Shown here: positions 1 through 10,500 of the stretch, piece by piece
Position numbering within the stretch: position 1 is the stretch's first letter
Layout: each line of letters begins with the position of its first letter
Assembly (NCBI GenBank): GCA_017552495.1
Contig: JAFZPW010000057.1
Location: forward strand, 1-18,587
DNA length: 18,587 bases
Direction: 5' to 3'
Origin: Clostridia bacterium
GTDB taxonomy: Bacteria > Bacillota > Clostridia > Oscillospirales > Butyricicoccaceae
Translations under genes and position numbers: made by a program
Notes under the pieces: generated by a model
Databases searched by the model: none
Told to the model about the DNA's origin: nothing
What the model saw: the letters and a program-made list of their open reading frames with translations, nothing else

Positions 1-3000
1 CTGGATTCCGGAAAAATTACGGCGGAGGGCGAGATTTTCCGCGTGGAATTCAAAAAACTCAACGGCCGCGGCAAGACCGTGGTAAGTTTTGAATTTTCCG
101 ACGGTACAGGATCGATTCGCGCCTCCAAGGTGCTTGCCGACGAGGAGGCCGAGGCGCTGGAGCCACACATCAAACAGGGGGCTTATGTCGTTGTGCAGGG
201 TCTGGCCCATTATGATACCTATTTGCAGGATCTTTCCCTCAATTTCAGCGCCATTATCAAAGGGAAAAAGCCTGTTCGGCAGGATAAGGCGGAGGAAAAG
301 CGGGTGGAGTTGCATTTGCATACCGCTATGTCCAGCATGGACGGTCTGTGCGATCCCGCCAAGGCTCTGAAACTGGCGGCCTCTATGGGGCATAAGGCCA
401 TGGCTGTCACCGACCACGGCGTGGTGCAGGCTTTTCCCGACGCCATGAAGGCGCAGGCCGCTTTAAAGAAAGCAGGAAAAGAGATCAAGGTTCTTTATGG
501 CGTCGAGGCCTATTGCGTGGATGATCTGGGACGCAGCAATGCGGTAAAAGGGGAGAGCGACGCCTGTTTGACCGACGAGATCGTGGTTTTTGATACCGAA
601 ACCACGGGGCTGAGCGCCGTCAATTGTGAAATCATCGAGATCGCCGCCTTTCTGGTATCCGGCGGCGAGATTCGGGATTCCTTCCATTGTTACATCAAAC
701 CCACGCAGCCAATCCCTGCACGCATCACTGAATTGACGGGCATCTCCAACGAGACCGTTCGGGATGCCCGCTCCCTTCAAGAGGAATTGCCGCGCTTTCT
801 GGAATTTTGCGGAAAGCGGTCTCTGTGCGCCCACAATGCCGCCTTTGATATGGGGTTTTTGACGACGGCCTGTGAAAAACTGGGGCTGAGCTGTCCCGCC
901 TGCTCCATCGACACGGTGACCATCGCCCGTGCCTTGCTGCCCAATCTCGGCAAGCACAAGCTGAACAACATCGCGGACGCCATGGGTCTGCGGTTTCAGC
1001 ACCACCGCGCCGATGATGACGCCCGCGTTTTGGCGGAAATTTTCCTCCGATTTATCCCCATGCTGCGGGATAAATGCGGCGTGACGAAGATCAGCGAAAT
1101 CAACGCTGCCCTTGCCGCCCTTTCAGCGGGGACTGGCGCGGATAAAAAACTGAAAAGCTGGCATCTGATTATCCTGGTGAAAAACCGGCCCGGGCTGATC
1201 GCCCTTTATGAACTGATTTCCAATGCGCATTTGAAGCATTTTAACCGCCGCCCCATCATCCCCATGTCCGAACTCAGCGCCATGCGGGAAAACCTGATTT
1301 TGGGCTCGGCCTGCGTGGCGGGCGAGTTATTTGCCGCCATCGTCGACGGACGTCCCTGGGGCGAACTGATGGAACTGGCCTCCTTTTACGATTATCTGGA
1401 GATCCCGCCGTTGGACAACAATCGCTTTCTCATCGACCGGGAGATGGCAAAGGATGAGGAGCAGCTTCGAGAGTTCAACCGCACCGTGCTCCGGCTGGGC
1501 GACGCGCTGCACAAGCCGGTCTGCGCCACCGGCGACGTGCATTTTTTAGAGCCGGAGGACAGCGTCTATCGGGAGATTTTGCAGGCCGGGATGGGCTTCA
1601 AGGACGCCGAAGAGCGGGCGCCGCTCTATTTCCGCACCACCGACGAGATGCTGCGGGAGTTTTCTTATCTGGGGGCAAAGCGCGCGTATGAGGTGGTGGT
1701 GGAGAATCCCAACGCCATTGCCGACCAGATCGAGGACATCGAGCCGGTGCTTTCGGGCAGTTATCCTCCCTCCATCGCACACAGCGCCGAGGACTTGCAG
1801 GAGATGTGCTGGAGAAAAGCCAAGGAGTTTTACGAGGAAGACGGTAGAATGCCAGACATCATCACCGACCGGATCAATGCCGAATTGATCCCCATCGTGA
1901 ACAACGGCTTCGACGTGATGTATATGATCGCACAAAAGTTGGTGGCCAAGTCCAACGAACTGGGCTATATCGTAGGCTCCCGAGGCTCGGTGGGCTCCTC
2001 TTTCGTGGCCTATCTCAGCGGCATCACCGAGGTCAACGCTTTGCAGCCGCATTACCGCTGCCCCAAATGCCGCCATTCCATCTGGGACAACGATCCCATT
2101 TATCAAACCGGGGTGGATATGCCGGACAAGGCTTGCCCCAAGTGCGGCACAAAGATGGTCAAAGACGGGTTCAATATTCCCTTTGCCACCTTTTTGGGCT
2201 TCAACGCCGATAAGACGCCTGATATCGACTTGAACTTTTCCGGCGAATGCCAGGGGCAGATCCACCGCTACACGGTGGAACTTTTCGGCACCGATAAAGT
2301 ATTCAAGGCCGGAACCATCGGCACGATCCAGGAAAAGACTGCCTATGGTTTTGTTCGCAAGTATCTGGAGGAGCGGGGCAGGACGGTGAGCAACGCGGAG
2401 ATCAACCATCTGGTGTCGGGCTGCACCGGCGTTAAGCGCACCACCGGCCAGCACCCCGGCGGCTTGATTATTGTGCCAAACGACCGCTCGATCTATGAGT
2501 TCACCCCGGTGCAGCATCCGGCGGACGATCCCAATTCTGATATCATCACCACCCACTTTGATTTTCATTCCATCCACGATAACCTGCTTAAACTGGACGA
2601 GCTGGGTCACGATGTGCCTACCATCATCCGTCATCTGCAAACCCTTACGGGGGTCGATCCCCGGGATGTGCCGCTGGACGATCCGGAAACCATGCGGGCC
2701 TTTACCGATATTTCTCCGCTGGGCATAGAGACCGACGACATTCTGGAGCAGCCCGGCTCGGCAGGCGTGCCGGAGTTTGGCACGAAGAACGCCCGGGGCA
2801 TGCTGATGGAAACCAAACCAACCACACTGGAGGGCCTGATCCGCATTTCCGGTTTGTCTCACGGCACCAATGTCTGGCGAAACAATGCGCAGGATGTGAT
2901 TAACGCAGGGCTCGCCACGATCAACGAGGTTATTTCGGTGCGTGACGACATTACCACCAAGCTCATCGCCATGGGAATGGACAAAAAACTGTCCTTTACC

Positions 3001-3648
3001 ATTTCCGAGGCTGTACGAAAGGGCAAGGGCCTCAAGCCGGAATGGGAGGAGGAGATGAAGGCGCACGGTCTGCCCGATTGGTACATTGATTCCTGCAATA
3101 AGATCGAATATATGTTTCCCCGCGGACACGCGGTGGCCTATACCATGATGTCTTTCCGCATCGCGTGGTACAAGGTGCATCATCCGCTGGCCTATTACAA
3201 TGTTTATTTCGGCAATCGGCTGGATTCCTTTGATTGCGTCACTGTTTTGCAGGGGGACGAGGCGGTATGCCGCAAATATCGGGAATATAAGAGCAATCCC
3301 AAACGCACCGCCGTGGAGGACGATGTGATGATTACGCTGGAGATCGTCCATGAGTTTTACAAGCGGGGATTCCGCTTTTTACCCATGGACATCTACAAAT
3401 CCGATCCCAAGCGGTTTGTGATCGAGGACAATGCGTTGCGCCCGCCCTTTATGGCACTCAGCGGCGTGGGCGAGGCGGCGGCGGTATCCATCGCGAAAGA
3501 ACGGGAAAAGGAACCGTTTTTGTCTCAGGAGGATATTGCCGTTCGTTGCGGCAAGGCGTCCAACGCCGTGGTGCAGTCGTTGAAGGAGGTCGGTGCGCTG
3601 AACGATCTGCCAGAAAGCAATCAGCTCGATCTGTTCGGTACGTTTTAA
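1..3648 (+). CDS. polC: DNA polymerase III PolC, alpha subunit of Gram-positive type (5' partial)
   Basis: Replicative DNA polymerase with built-in 3'-5' proofreading exonuclease. The frame is open from base 1 (LDSGKITAEGEIFRVEF), so the GTG at 43 is internal and the true start lies upstream. 1215 residues are visible; PolC of this family is usually about 1440. Domains in order: OB fold (about 1-290); PHP domain starting with HLHT (313-324); an exonuclease inserted in the PHP domain, with DTET carrying the acidic pair (592-600) and HHRADDD near 1000-1020; the rest of PHP (ACVAGELF, ATGDVHF); and the polymerase core. The core has a Cys4 zinc site (CPKC from 2059, CPKCG from 2134) and the catalytic DID (2221-2229, TPDIDLNFSGE). 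Near the C-terminus QLDLF (3622-3636) matches the beta-clamp binding motif. No frameshift or missing catalytic residue was seen. Certain apart from the missing N-terminus. Confidence 0.98.
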   Translation: MDSGKITAEGEIFRVEFKKLNGRGKTVVSFEFSDGTGSIRASKVLADEEAEALEPHIKQGAYVVVQGLAHYDTYLQDLSLNFSAIIKGKKPVRQDKAEEKRVELHLHTAMSSMDGLCDPAKALKLAASMGHKAMAVTDHGVVQAFPDAMKAQAALKKAGKEIKVLYGVEAYCVDDLGRSNAVKGESDACLTDEIVVFDTETTGLSAVNCEIIEIAAFLVSGGEIRDSFHCYIKPTQPIPARITELTGISNETVRDARSLQEELPRFLEFCGKRSLCAHNAAFDMGFLTTACEKLGLSCPACSIDTVTIARALLPNLGKHKLNNIADAMGLRFQHHRADDDARVLAEIFLRFIPMLRDKCGVTKISEINAALAALSAGTGADKKLKSWHLIILVKNRPGLIALYELISNAHLKHFNRRPIIPMSELSAMRENLILGSACVAGELFAAIVDGRPWGELMELASFYDYLEIPPLDNNRFLIDREMAKDEEQLREFNRTVLRLGDALHKPVCATGDVHFLEPEDSVYREILQAGMGFKDAEERAPLYFRTTDEMLREFSYLGAKRAYEVVVENPNAIADQIEDIEPVLSGSYPPSIAHSAEDLQEMCWRKAKEFYEEDGRMPDIITDRINAELIPIVNNGFDVMYMIAQKLVAKSNELGYIVGSRGSVGSSFVAYLSGITEVNALQPHYRCPKCRHSIWDNDPIYQTGVDMPDKACPKCGTKMVKDGFNIPFATFLGFNADKTPDIDLNFSGECQGQIHRYTVELFGTDKVFKAGTIGTIQEKTAYGFVRKYLEERGRTVSNAEINHLVSGCTGVKRTTGQHPGGLIIVPNDRSIYEFTPVQHPADDPNSDIITTHFDFHSIHDNLLKLDELGHDVPTIIRHLQTLTGVDPRDVPLDDPETMRAFTDISPLGIETDDILEQPGSAGVPEFGTKNARGMLMETKPTTLEGLIRISGLSHGTNVWRNNAQDVINAGLATINEVISVRDDITTKLIAMGMDKKLSFTISEAVRKGKGLKPEWEEEMKAHGLPDWYIDSCNKIEYMFPRGHAVAYTMMSFRIAWYKVHHPLAYYNVYFGNRLDSFDCVTVLQGDEAVCRKYREYKSNPKRTAVEDDVMITLEIVHEFYKRGFRFLPMDIYKSDPKRFVIEDNALRPPFMALSGVGEAAAVSIAKEREKEPFLSQEDIAVRCGKASNAVVQSLKEVGALNDLPESNQLDLFGTF

Positions 3649-3655
3649 TGGAGCG

Positions 3656-3685
3656 ACAGACTGGCTTGAAATCCGATAAGTCTGT
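3656..3685 (+). terminator. Weak hairpin after polC, doubtful terminator
   Basis: ACAGACT (3656-3662) and AGTCTGT (3679-3685) form a perfect 7-bp inverted repeat with a 16-nt loop, starting 8 nt after the polC stop. Only TT follows, so there is no real U-tract. It may mark the end of polC transcription weakly, or be chance. Confidence 0.2.
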
Positions 3686-3716
3686 TTGGAATTTGTGTCT
3701 CGAGGGAGGCTGCGAT

Positions 3717-4174
3717 ATGGCAATCCGCTTTCATAAAATCAATACTTAGGATAACGGCTGTAAACGGTTTTCTTACCATAGCAGCAGCCCTTGTAGTATG
3801 CTGCGCGCTGCCGGATAATATCGCGGTTCATATGGATGCACGCGGCAATGTGGATCGCTGGAGCGGAAAATGGGAACTGTTTGTTCCCGTGGCGCTGACC
3901 GCTGCTTGCCAATGGCTTTTTTATGCCTTCTGGCGATTGTTCTATGCGATGCCGAAGGAAAAAGCAGACGCCGGGATGAACCTCCTTTTGTGGTCTTGCA
4001 CAACGATTTGTGCGATTTTTTCAACGATATCAACCGTTTCAACCGTCGCCATCTATACGCTTACTTTAATATGATGCGCAACCCAAAACGACGGTTGCTT
4101 TTATTGCCTTTGCAATTCATTTTTTATGCTCCGCTGTTCCGCTGTTAACGGGGAAAAAACACAAGGAAGGATAG
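3717..4174 (+). pseudogene. Frameshifted DUF1648-like membrane protein
   Basis: A small membrane protein gene that needs two frame changes to be read whole. ATG 3717 has a good RBS (GGGAGG, 3704-3709) and reads MAIRFHKINT before TAG (3747-3749). The reading then continues one frame on with a hydrophobic stretch and ALPDNIAVHMDARGNVDRW (3808-3861), which resembles the conserved DUF1648 segment (Pro-Asp, His, Gly, Asp-x-Trp). Two or more membrane segments follow, ending at TGA 4072-4074. A further one-base shift gives DAQPKTTVAFIAFAIHF and a stop at 4172-4174. Joined, the product is about 151 residues. The first shift fits an extra A in the AAAA run at 3735-3738; the second must fall between 4069 and 4074. 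DUF1648 is often found in SdpI-type immunity proteins and small membrane proteins of unknown role. A sequencing error is possible; a decayed gene is equally likely. Confidence 0.7.
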
Positions 4175-4213
4175 CGCTGTTGCTGCTTTTGTTATGATTC
4201 AGGAGGAAACGCC

Positions 4214-7200
4214 ATGCTTACCATTTTGACCGGCGGCCCGGAGAGCCGACGGATGCCTGCGTTGCTGGACAAGCTGGATCAGCTCGCGAAAGCGGGTCGT
4301 CCCGGCTTGCTTCTGGTGCCCGAAAGCGCCTCCCATCAAGCTGAACGGGCTTTGCTTACGCGCTGTGGCAACCGGGCGGGAGCGTTTGTCGCAGTGACCA
4401 CCTTTCATAAACTCACAGACGATGTGCTGGAGGTCTGCGGTCTGCGCCCCGATACGCTGGACGCGGGCGGTCGCATTTTGACCATGCATCGCGCCCTTGC
4501 GGATTGCGCGCCGCTTTTGCGGTATTATCACGGCGCCGGGCGGCCGCAGCTCACCGAAAAACTGGTGGGGCTGGCAGATGAGCTGCAAAGTTGTTCCATC
4601 GCGCCGGAACGGCTCATGGAGGCGGCGGGGGAGGCTCCCAAGCTGCGGGATCTGGCGCTGATTTATGCCCGCTATTGCGGCCTGTGCCGGGAGGGTGCGC
4701 TCGATCCTTCGGCGCGGATCGACCTTGCCCGGAAGCATCTGCGGGAAAGCGGACTGATGCGTGGCGTGACGCTTTTGGCGGACGGTTTCGAAGGCTTTAC
4801 CGCGCAGAACAGCGCCATGCTGGAGGAAATCCTTCTTTGCGCGGACAATGTGATTGTAACGCTGCTTTTTGGGCAAGATAAAGAACTTTACACCGAGCAG
4901 AGAAGAACGCTTGAACGCCTTCGCCGCATGGCAGATCGACATGGAATTCCCATTTGTGAGACTGCGCTTCCCGATGAAGAGCCCGGGGAAAAATCCGCCG
5001 GTTTGTTTGGCCTTGCAGAAGAAATTTTTGACTTTTCCACTGAGAAAAAAGGTGAGAGCGGCGGCCTTGGGGTCTATGAGATGTCCGACGGAGCGGGCGA
5101 ATGTGAGCTTGCGGCGGCGCAGGTGCGGCAGCTTGCGCTGAAGGGCGTGCGTCTGCGGGAGATCGCCGTGGTCTGCGGCGATTTGGAACGCTACGGGCCG
5201 CTGTTGTCCGCCGCGTTCCAAAAGTATGAGATGCCGCTGTTTCTCAGCGAAAAAACCGATCTGCTGCAAAAACCCGCTATTGCTGCCGCTTTGGGCGCAT
5301 TGGAAGCGTTGGAAGATGGCTTGACCTATCCTGCTGTGATCGATTGGCTCCGCTGCGGTCTTTGCGGACTTTCGCGGGACGAGATCGACCGGCTGGAAAA
5401 CTACTGTGCTCTCTGGCGCGTCAAGGGCGGCGCGTGGTTTGCCTCCTTTGAAAGTCCAACCTGCGGCTATGACAATCCTGCCGCCGACGAGCCGCAACGG
5501 CTGGCGGATATCGAGGCGCTGCGAGTGAAAACAGCGAAATTGCTGCTTCCGCTGCGGGAAGAACTCCGCAAATGCGCCACCGGCAGCGATTATGCGGCCG
5601 CGCTGATCCGCCATCTGGACCGGATCGGGCTGGAAGAAGGCTTACAGGAGCGCTGTAAAGCGCTCAACCTTTCCGGCTGGGAGCGGGAAAGCGCCGAAAC
5701 GGCACAGCTTTATCAAATCCTGCAAACGGCGTTAGAGCAGTTTTCTGCCGCCATGCAAGGCGTTTCCATGGATCGGAGGGAATTTTTCCGCTTGCTCAAG
5801 CTCATGCTTCGGCAGTATGACATTTCCACCATCCCGCCCACGCTGGACAGCGTGCTGGCCGTCGGTTTTGAGCGGTTTTCCGCCGAACGGGTGCGGCATG
5901 TGTTGGTGGTAGGCTGTGTGGAGGGGGCTTTCCCGCCCGACAAGGCGGAAACGGGCCTCCTTTCGGAAAAAGAGCGGGTTTATTTGGAAAGCTGCGGTGT
6001 GGAACTGACGCAGAACGCGCTGGAGCGCGCCTATCAGCAGCAGTGCGCCCTTTGCCGTGCTTTGGCCGCCGCCACAGAGTCGCTGACCTTTACCGTGCCG
6101 CGCCGGGCGCCCGATGGGCAGCCCTGCTCTCCGGCTTATTTGCTCAAGCGCCTGTGCGAACTGCGTGGCCTGCCGGTGCGGGAGGGAGAAACCCTGCTGG
6201 CGCGTCTGCGGCTTACGGCCCCAAAACCGCTGTATCAAGAGGCCTGTGCCGCCGCCGGAGATCCGGATACTGCCGCCGCCCGGGCAGCACTGGACTATGT
6301 GATGTCTTTTCCCGCACAAAAAGAAAAAATGGAGAGTCTGCGCCGATATGCCGCGTCGCCTCGCGGCCCCATCGCTTCACCTGAACTGGTAAAAAAACTG
6401 TATCACGGGCATTTGAACATGACGGCTTCGCGGCTTGATCTGATCGCCTCTTGCCGGTTTTCCTATTTTATGCAATATGGCCTTGCAGCAAAGCCGCGGA
6501 AGCCCGCCGAGTTCGGTTCGCCCCAGATCGGCACCTTTGTCCATTATGTGGTGGAAAACGCCGTGCGCGAACTGTGTGAAGACGAAACGCGCATTCCCCG
6601 GGCTGTTGCTGCAAACTGTGTGAGCCGGTATCTGGAGCAGGAACTGCCGCCCATGCGGCGCACGGCGCGGTTTCTGGCGGTATTTGAGCGGGCGGGGAAA
6701 ATGGCCTGCGACATCGTGGAAAACGTCTGGGAGGAGATCCTTGCCGGAGATTTTCGCCCCGTGTGCTTTGAACTGGATTTCAGCCGCGACGGCGATCTGC
6801 CGCCGCTGGAAATGCAGGAAAGCGGCGTGAAACTGTCGGTAAAGGGAAAGATCGACCGGGTAGACGGCTATCTGCGCGGCGATACGCTGTATTATAAAGT
6901 GGTGGATTATAAAACGGGAAGCAAGGAATTCCGGCTTTCCGACATTTTGTACGGCCACAATCTTCAGATGTTTTTATATCTGCTGATGCTGCAAAAGGGC
7001 GACCGGGCGCAGGTGCGGAAGCAACTCCACGCAGGAGCGGCGGAAGCGATCGAACCCTGCGGCGCGCTGTATATCCCTGCGAAAAATCCCGCTGTTTCAG
7101 CGGAAGCCGGCGATACGCCGGAGAAACTTCGTCAGGCCCGGGAAGCGGAACGCAGGCGGATCGGCCTTGTGCTGGACGACGATGAGCTGATCGAAGCCAT

Positions 7201-7555
7201 GGAGCGGGGCGGGACGTATCGCTTTTTGCCCATAAAACGCAAAAACGACGGGTCTTTTACGAAGGCGTCGAAGGTTGCCTCGCCCGAGCAAATAAAACTG
7301 CTTCTTTTCAAAACGGAAGCGATGTTGCGTAAGATCGCGCTGGATATCAGCAGCGGGGAAATCGAAGCGGAACCCATCCGAACGGGGGACGCAGGGGAGG
7401 AAAAAGGCGCCGTCTGCCGTTACTGTGCGTTTCAGGATGCCTGCCAGTTTGACCCTTCCATGAAAAAAGATCACTATCGTGTACCGATTTCCTGCTCCAA
7501 CGAGCGGGTGTTTGAAATTCTTGCGGAAGAGGCGAAAGGGGAGAACGCCCAATGA
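4214..7555 (+). CDS. addB: AddB (RexB), helicase-like nuclease subunit of AddAB
   Basis: Partner of AddA in the helicase-nuclease that resects double-strand breaks and recognises Chi. It is 1113 residues, near the usual 1100-1170 of the family. AGGAGG at 4201-4206 sets the start at ATG 4214. The N-terminus (ILTGG..., LLLVPESASHQAERALL) aligns with other AddB proteins by eye. The C-terminal PD-(D/E)xK nuclease has VVDYKTG (Asp898, Lys900). Four cysteines expected to hold the 4Fe-4S cluster are present: Cys747 in ASRLDLIASCRFSYF, and Cys1068, Cys1071 and Cys1077 in CRYCAFQDAC. Oddity: the Walker A motif usual near the AddB N-terminus (GxxGxGK[ST]) is replaced by TGGPESRR. The stop codon overlaps the addA start (ATGA), so the two are translationally coupled. 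Confidence 0.96.
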   Translation: MLTILTGGPESRRMPALLDKLDQLAKAGRPGLLLVPESASHQAERALLTRCGNRAGAFVAVTTFHKLTDDVLEVCGLRPDTLDAGGRILTMHRALADCAPLLRYYHGAGRPQLTEKLVGLADELQSCSIAPERLMEAAGEAPKLRDLALIYARYCGLCREGALDPSARIDLARKHLRESGLMRGVTLLADGFEGFTAQNSAMLEEILLCADNVIVTLLFGQDKELYTEQRRTLERLRRMADRHGIPICETALPDEEPGEKSAGLFGLAEEIFDFSTEKKGESGGLGVYEMSDGAGECELAAAQVRQLALKGVRLREIAVVCGDLERYGPLLSAAFQKYEMPLFLSEKTDLLQKPAIAAALGALEALEDGLTYPAVIDWLRCGLCGLSRDEIDRLENYCALWRVKGGAWFASFESPTCGYDNPAADEPQRLADIEALRVKTAKLLLPLREELRKCATGSDYAAALIRHLDRIGLEEGLQERCKALNLSGWERESAETAQLYQILQTALEQFSAAMQGVSMDRREFFRLLKLMLRQYDISTIPPTLDSVLAVGFERFSAERVRHVLVVGCVEGAFPPDKAETGLLSEKERVYLESCGVELTQNALERAYQQQCALCRALAAATESLTFTVPRRAPDGQPCSPAYLLKRLCELRGLPVREGETLLARLRLTAPKPLYQEACAAAGDPDTAAARAALDYVMSFPAQKEKMESLRRYAASPRGPIASPELVKKLYHGHLNMTASRLDLIASCRFSYFMQYGLAAKPRKPAEFGSPQIGTFVHYVVENAVRELCEDETRIPRAVAANCVSRYLEQELPPMRRTARFLAVFERAGKMACDIVENVWEEILAGDFRPVCFELDFSRDGDLPPLEMQESGVKLSVKGKIDRVDGYLRGDTLYYKVVDYKTGSKEFRLSDILYGHNLQMFLYLLMLQKGDRAQVRKQLHAGAAEAIEPCGALYIPAKNPAVSAEAGDTPEKLRQAREAERRRIGLVLDDDELIEAMERGGTYRFLPIKRKNDGSFTKASKVASPEQIKLLLFKTEAMLRKIALDISSGEIEAEPIRTGDAGEEKGAVCRYCAFQDACQFDPSMKKDHYRVPISCSNERVFEILAEEAKGENAQ

Positions 7556-10500
7556 GCGGCAAACCGTTGACCGCGCAGCAGGCGATGGCCGTTGCGTGCC
7601 GCGACAGCAGCTTGATCGTTTCGGCGGCTGCCGGTTCTGGCAAAACCTTTGTTTTAGCACGGCGGGTGAGCGGGTTGCTCACAGACCCCGTGGATCCCTG
7701 CGACATCGACCGTCTGCTGGTGGTCACTTTTACCAGCGCCGCCGCCAGCGAGATGCGGCAGCGCATCGGCGGCGCGTTGAAGGAACGCCTGTTTCAAACG
7801 CCAAACAACACCCATTTGCGGCGGCAGCTTGCCCTGCTGGGCAGCAGCCGCATCCAGACGGTGCACGGCTTCTGCCAAAGGCTCATTCGCGAGCATTTTT
7901 CCCGCTGCGGCGTCGATCCCGATTTCCGGCTGATGGACGAGGCGCAATGCACCCTTTTGCAGCAGGCGGCGCTGGAGACGGTGATCGAGCGGGCCTATGA
8001 AACCGGCGGCGATTTTTCCCGGCTTTGCGATCTGGTCTGCGGAGACCGCAGCGACCGGGATCTCTGCGACGCCGTGCTGGATATTTATCGAAAAATGCGA
8101 AGCCATCCGCATCCCGAGCAACTTTTGGATTTGCTGCCGGGCTTGTGTGCCGCAGGGATCGACGGCAGCGCCAGCGGCCGGGAGATGCTGCGCGAAGCAA
8201 GGGAACTTGCGGAATATGCCCGGTCAGTGGCGCTTTCTCTGCGAGAGCAGGCGGCCTCCGCCGCAGAGGTGGAGCAGAGCTATGGCCCTGCGCTGGAGGA
8301 TGATCTGCGGTTTTCCGAAGCGCTTCTGAAAACCATCGACCAGGGATGGGAAAGCGCGGAACAATGCGTGTCTTCTCACAGCAAAAAGAGCCTGAAAGCC
8401 GTCAGAAACTATGAGGACAAGGCTTTTTTGGATCGGATCAAGTCCTTGCGGGATAAGTTGTTTTACAAGATTATCGACCGTTTGCGGCAGGATTATTTTT
8501 CCCTGTCGCCGGAAGAAATTGCCGCCGAAAGAGAGCAGCAGGTTCCCGCCGTGCGGGCGCTCTGCCGCCTGATTGCCGATTTCACGGCGGAATACGACGG
8601 GCAAAAGCGGCGTCTTGGGATTTTGGATTTCAGCGATTTGGAGCATTTCGCTCTGCGGCTGCTGGTCAATGGCGACGGCACGCCCACGGATATCGCGCAG
8701 GAACTGCGGGAACAATTTCGGGAGATCATTGTGGACGAATATCAGGACACAAACGAGATTCAGGAGGAAATCTTCCGTGCGTTGCGGCGCAAGGGCGACA
8801 GCGCCTTTTTTGTGGGCGATGTCAAGCAAAGCATTTACCGCTTCCGGCTGTCAGATCCCGGTATTTTTCTGGAGCGATGCCGCGTATCCCTGCCTTATGA
8901 CGGGAAAAATGGCGGTGACCGCCGACTGGCTCTCAACTGCAATTTCCGTTCCCGTCCCGAGGTGCTGGAACTTTGCAACTATGTATTTTCCCGCCTGATG
9001 ACCCGGCGACTCGGCGAGGTGGACTATGATGCGGAACAGCGTCTCAATCCTCACCGGGGGCAGGAGGGGTATGCGATTCCTTCTGAAATTTTGCTGCTGG
9101 ATTGTGCTGGCGGAGAGGGGGATGGAGAAACATCCGATGGATGTGCGGAAGCAGAGGAAGCGGCGGAATCCCGGATCCGGCAGGAGGCTCGCCTCACGGC
9201 GCTGCGGATCGAACGTCTGCTGCGGGAAGAGCGCGTCCCGACGGACGACGGCGGAGTGCGTCCCGCCCGTCCGGAGGATGTGGCAATTTTGCTCAGTTCT
9301 TTTCAGGACAAGGCAAAGTTTTTCCGGCAGGCGCTTTTGGAGCGGGGAATTCCCTGCGGCGGGGGTGACGCGGCCTTTTTTGGAACGGTGGAGGTATCGT
9401 CCGTGCTGTCGCTGCTTCGTCTGCTGCAAAATCGGCGGCAGGATATCCCGCTGGTAGCGGTGTTGCGCTCGCCGTTTTATCTCTTTTCCGCCGATGATCT
9501 GACTCGGCTGCGCCTGCAAAAACGCGACTGCGACCTGATCGAATGCGTCGTTGCCGCGGCGGAAGCCGGCGATGCCCGCAGCGCCGCTGTCATCGCCGAT
9601 CTGGATCGCTGGGATCAGGCTGCATTGGAGATGCCTTTGTCCAGGCTGGTGCGGATGATTTATGATGAAACAGGGGCCGATGGCCTGTTTGCCGCACTGG
9701 ACAACGGACGGGCGCGGGTACACAATCTCCGGCGCATCGAAGCGCTGGCTCGTGGCTTTGACGGCAGCGTTACCGGCGGCCTTAGCGCGTTTCTCCGTTG
9801 GATCGACCAGCTCCTGGCCGAAGGAAAGGATCTGGAGGAGCGTTCCGGCGACAGCGGAGGCGTGCAGCTCATGACGATTCACGGGTCAAAAGGACTGGAG
9901 TTTCCCTTTGTCATTCTGGCCGATCTGAGCAAGCCCTTTAACGAAGAGGATCAAAGGAAGAAAATTTTGTTTCATCAGCACATGGGCGTCGGGCTCAAAT
10001 GCCGTCAGCGGGAAACCAACGCGGTTTACCGGTCCTGGCAATACAACGCCATCCGGCTGCGCATCCGCGGCGAATCCCGCTCAGAGGAACTGCGAAAACT
10101 CTATGTGGCCATGACCCGCGCACGGGAAAAACTGATTTTGATTTTGGCAGACAAAAATCTTGGAAATGCGGCGGCAAGGATCGCGGACGAAACCGGCGGC
10201 GCGCCCTCTTCCGTTTGGCTGTCGATGCAGACCAGTTTTACAAAATGGCTGCTGGCGGCGCTGCTGACGCATCCCGCCGCAGGAGAATTGCGGCAGCTCT
10301 GCGGCACGAATCTCCCTGTTGGAGACGATGGAACGGGGGAACATCTTCTTGTCCGCCTGATTTCGCCCGAAGCGCTTTTCACTGAGGCGGCAACCGAACA
10401 GACGGCGGACGCAGCGAGCGAGGAAACGAAGAAGGATGCCCTTTTCGACTTTGCCGCTGAGTTGGCAAAAAGCAGGGAAGTTTATGCGCATCTGGCGGCC

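Noticed and set aside
1546..3351. Long open frame on the minus strand opposite polC (about 600 codons)
   Set aside because: It lies wholly inside the certain polC gene, shows no recognisable domain, and such antisense frames are common in GC-rich coding DNA.
3735..3750. Programmed +1 frameshift in the DUF1648-like gene
   Set aside because: No established slippery heptamer with a stimulatory element was found, and a second shift would also be needed. Decay or sequencing error is simpler.
4170..4198. Possible promoter before addB (TATGAT at 4193-4198)
   Set aside because: No -35-like hexamer occurs 16-18 bp upstream (GATAGC at that place); a lone -10 match is not enough.
4199..5614. Minus-strand open frame of about 470 codons opposite addB
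   Set aside because: No family resemblance, and it would start inside addB and end across the addB RBS. addB is certain.
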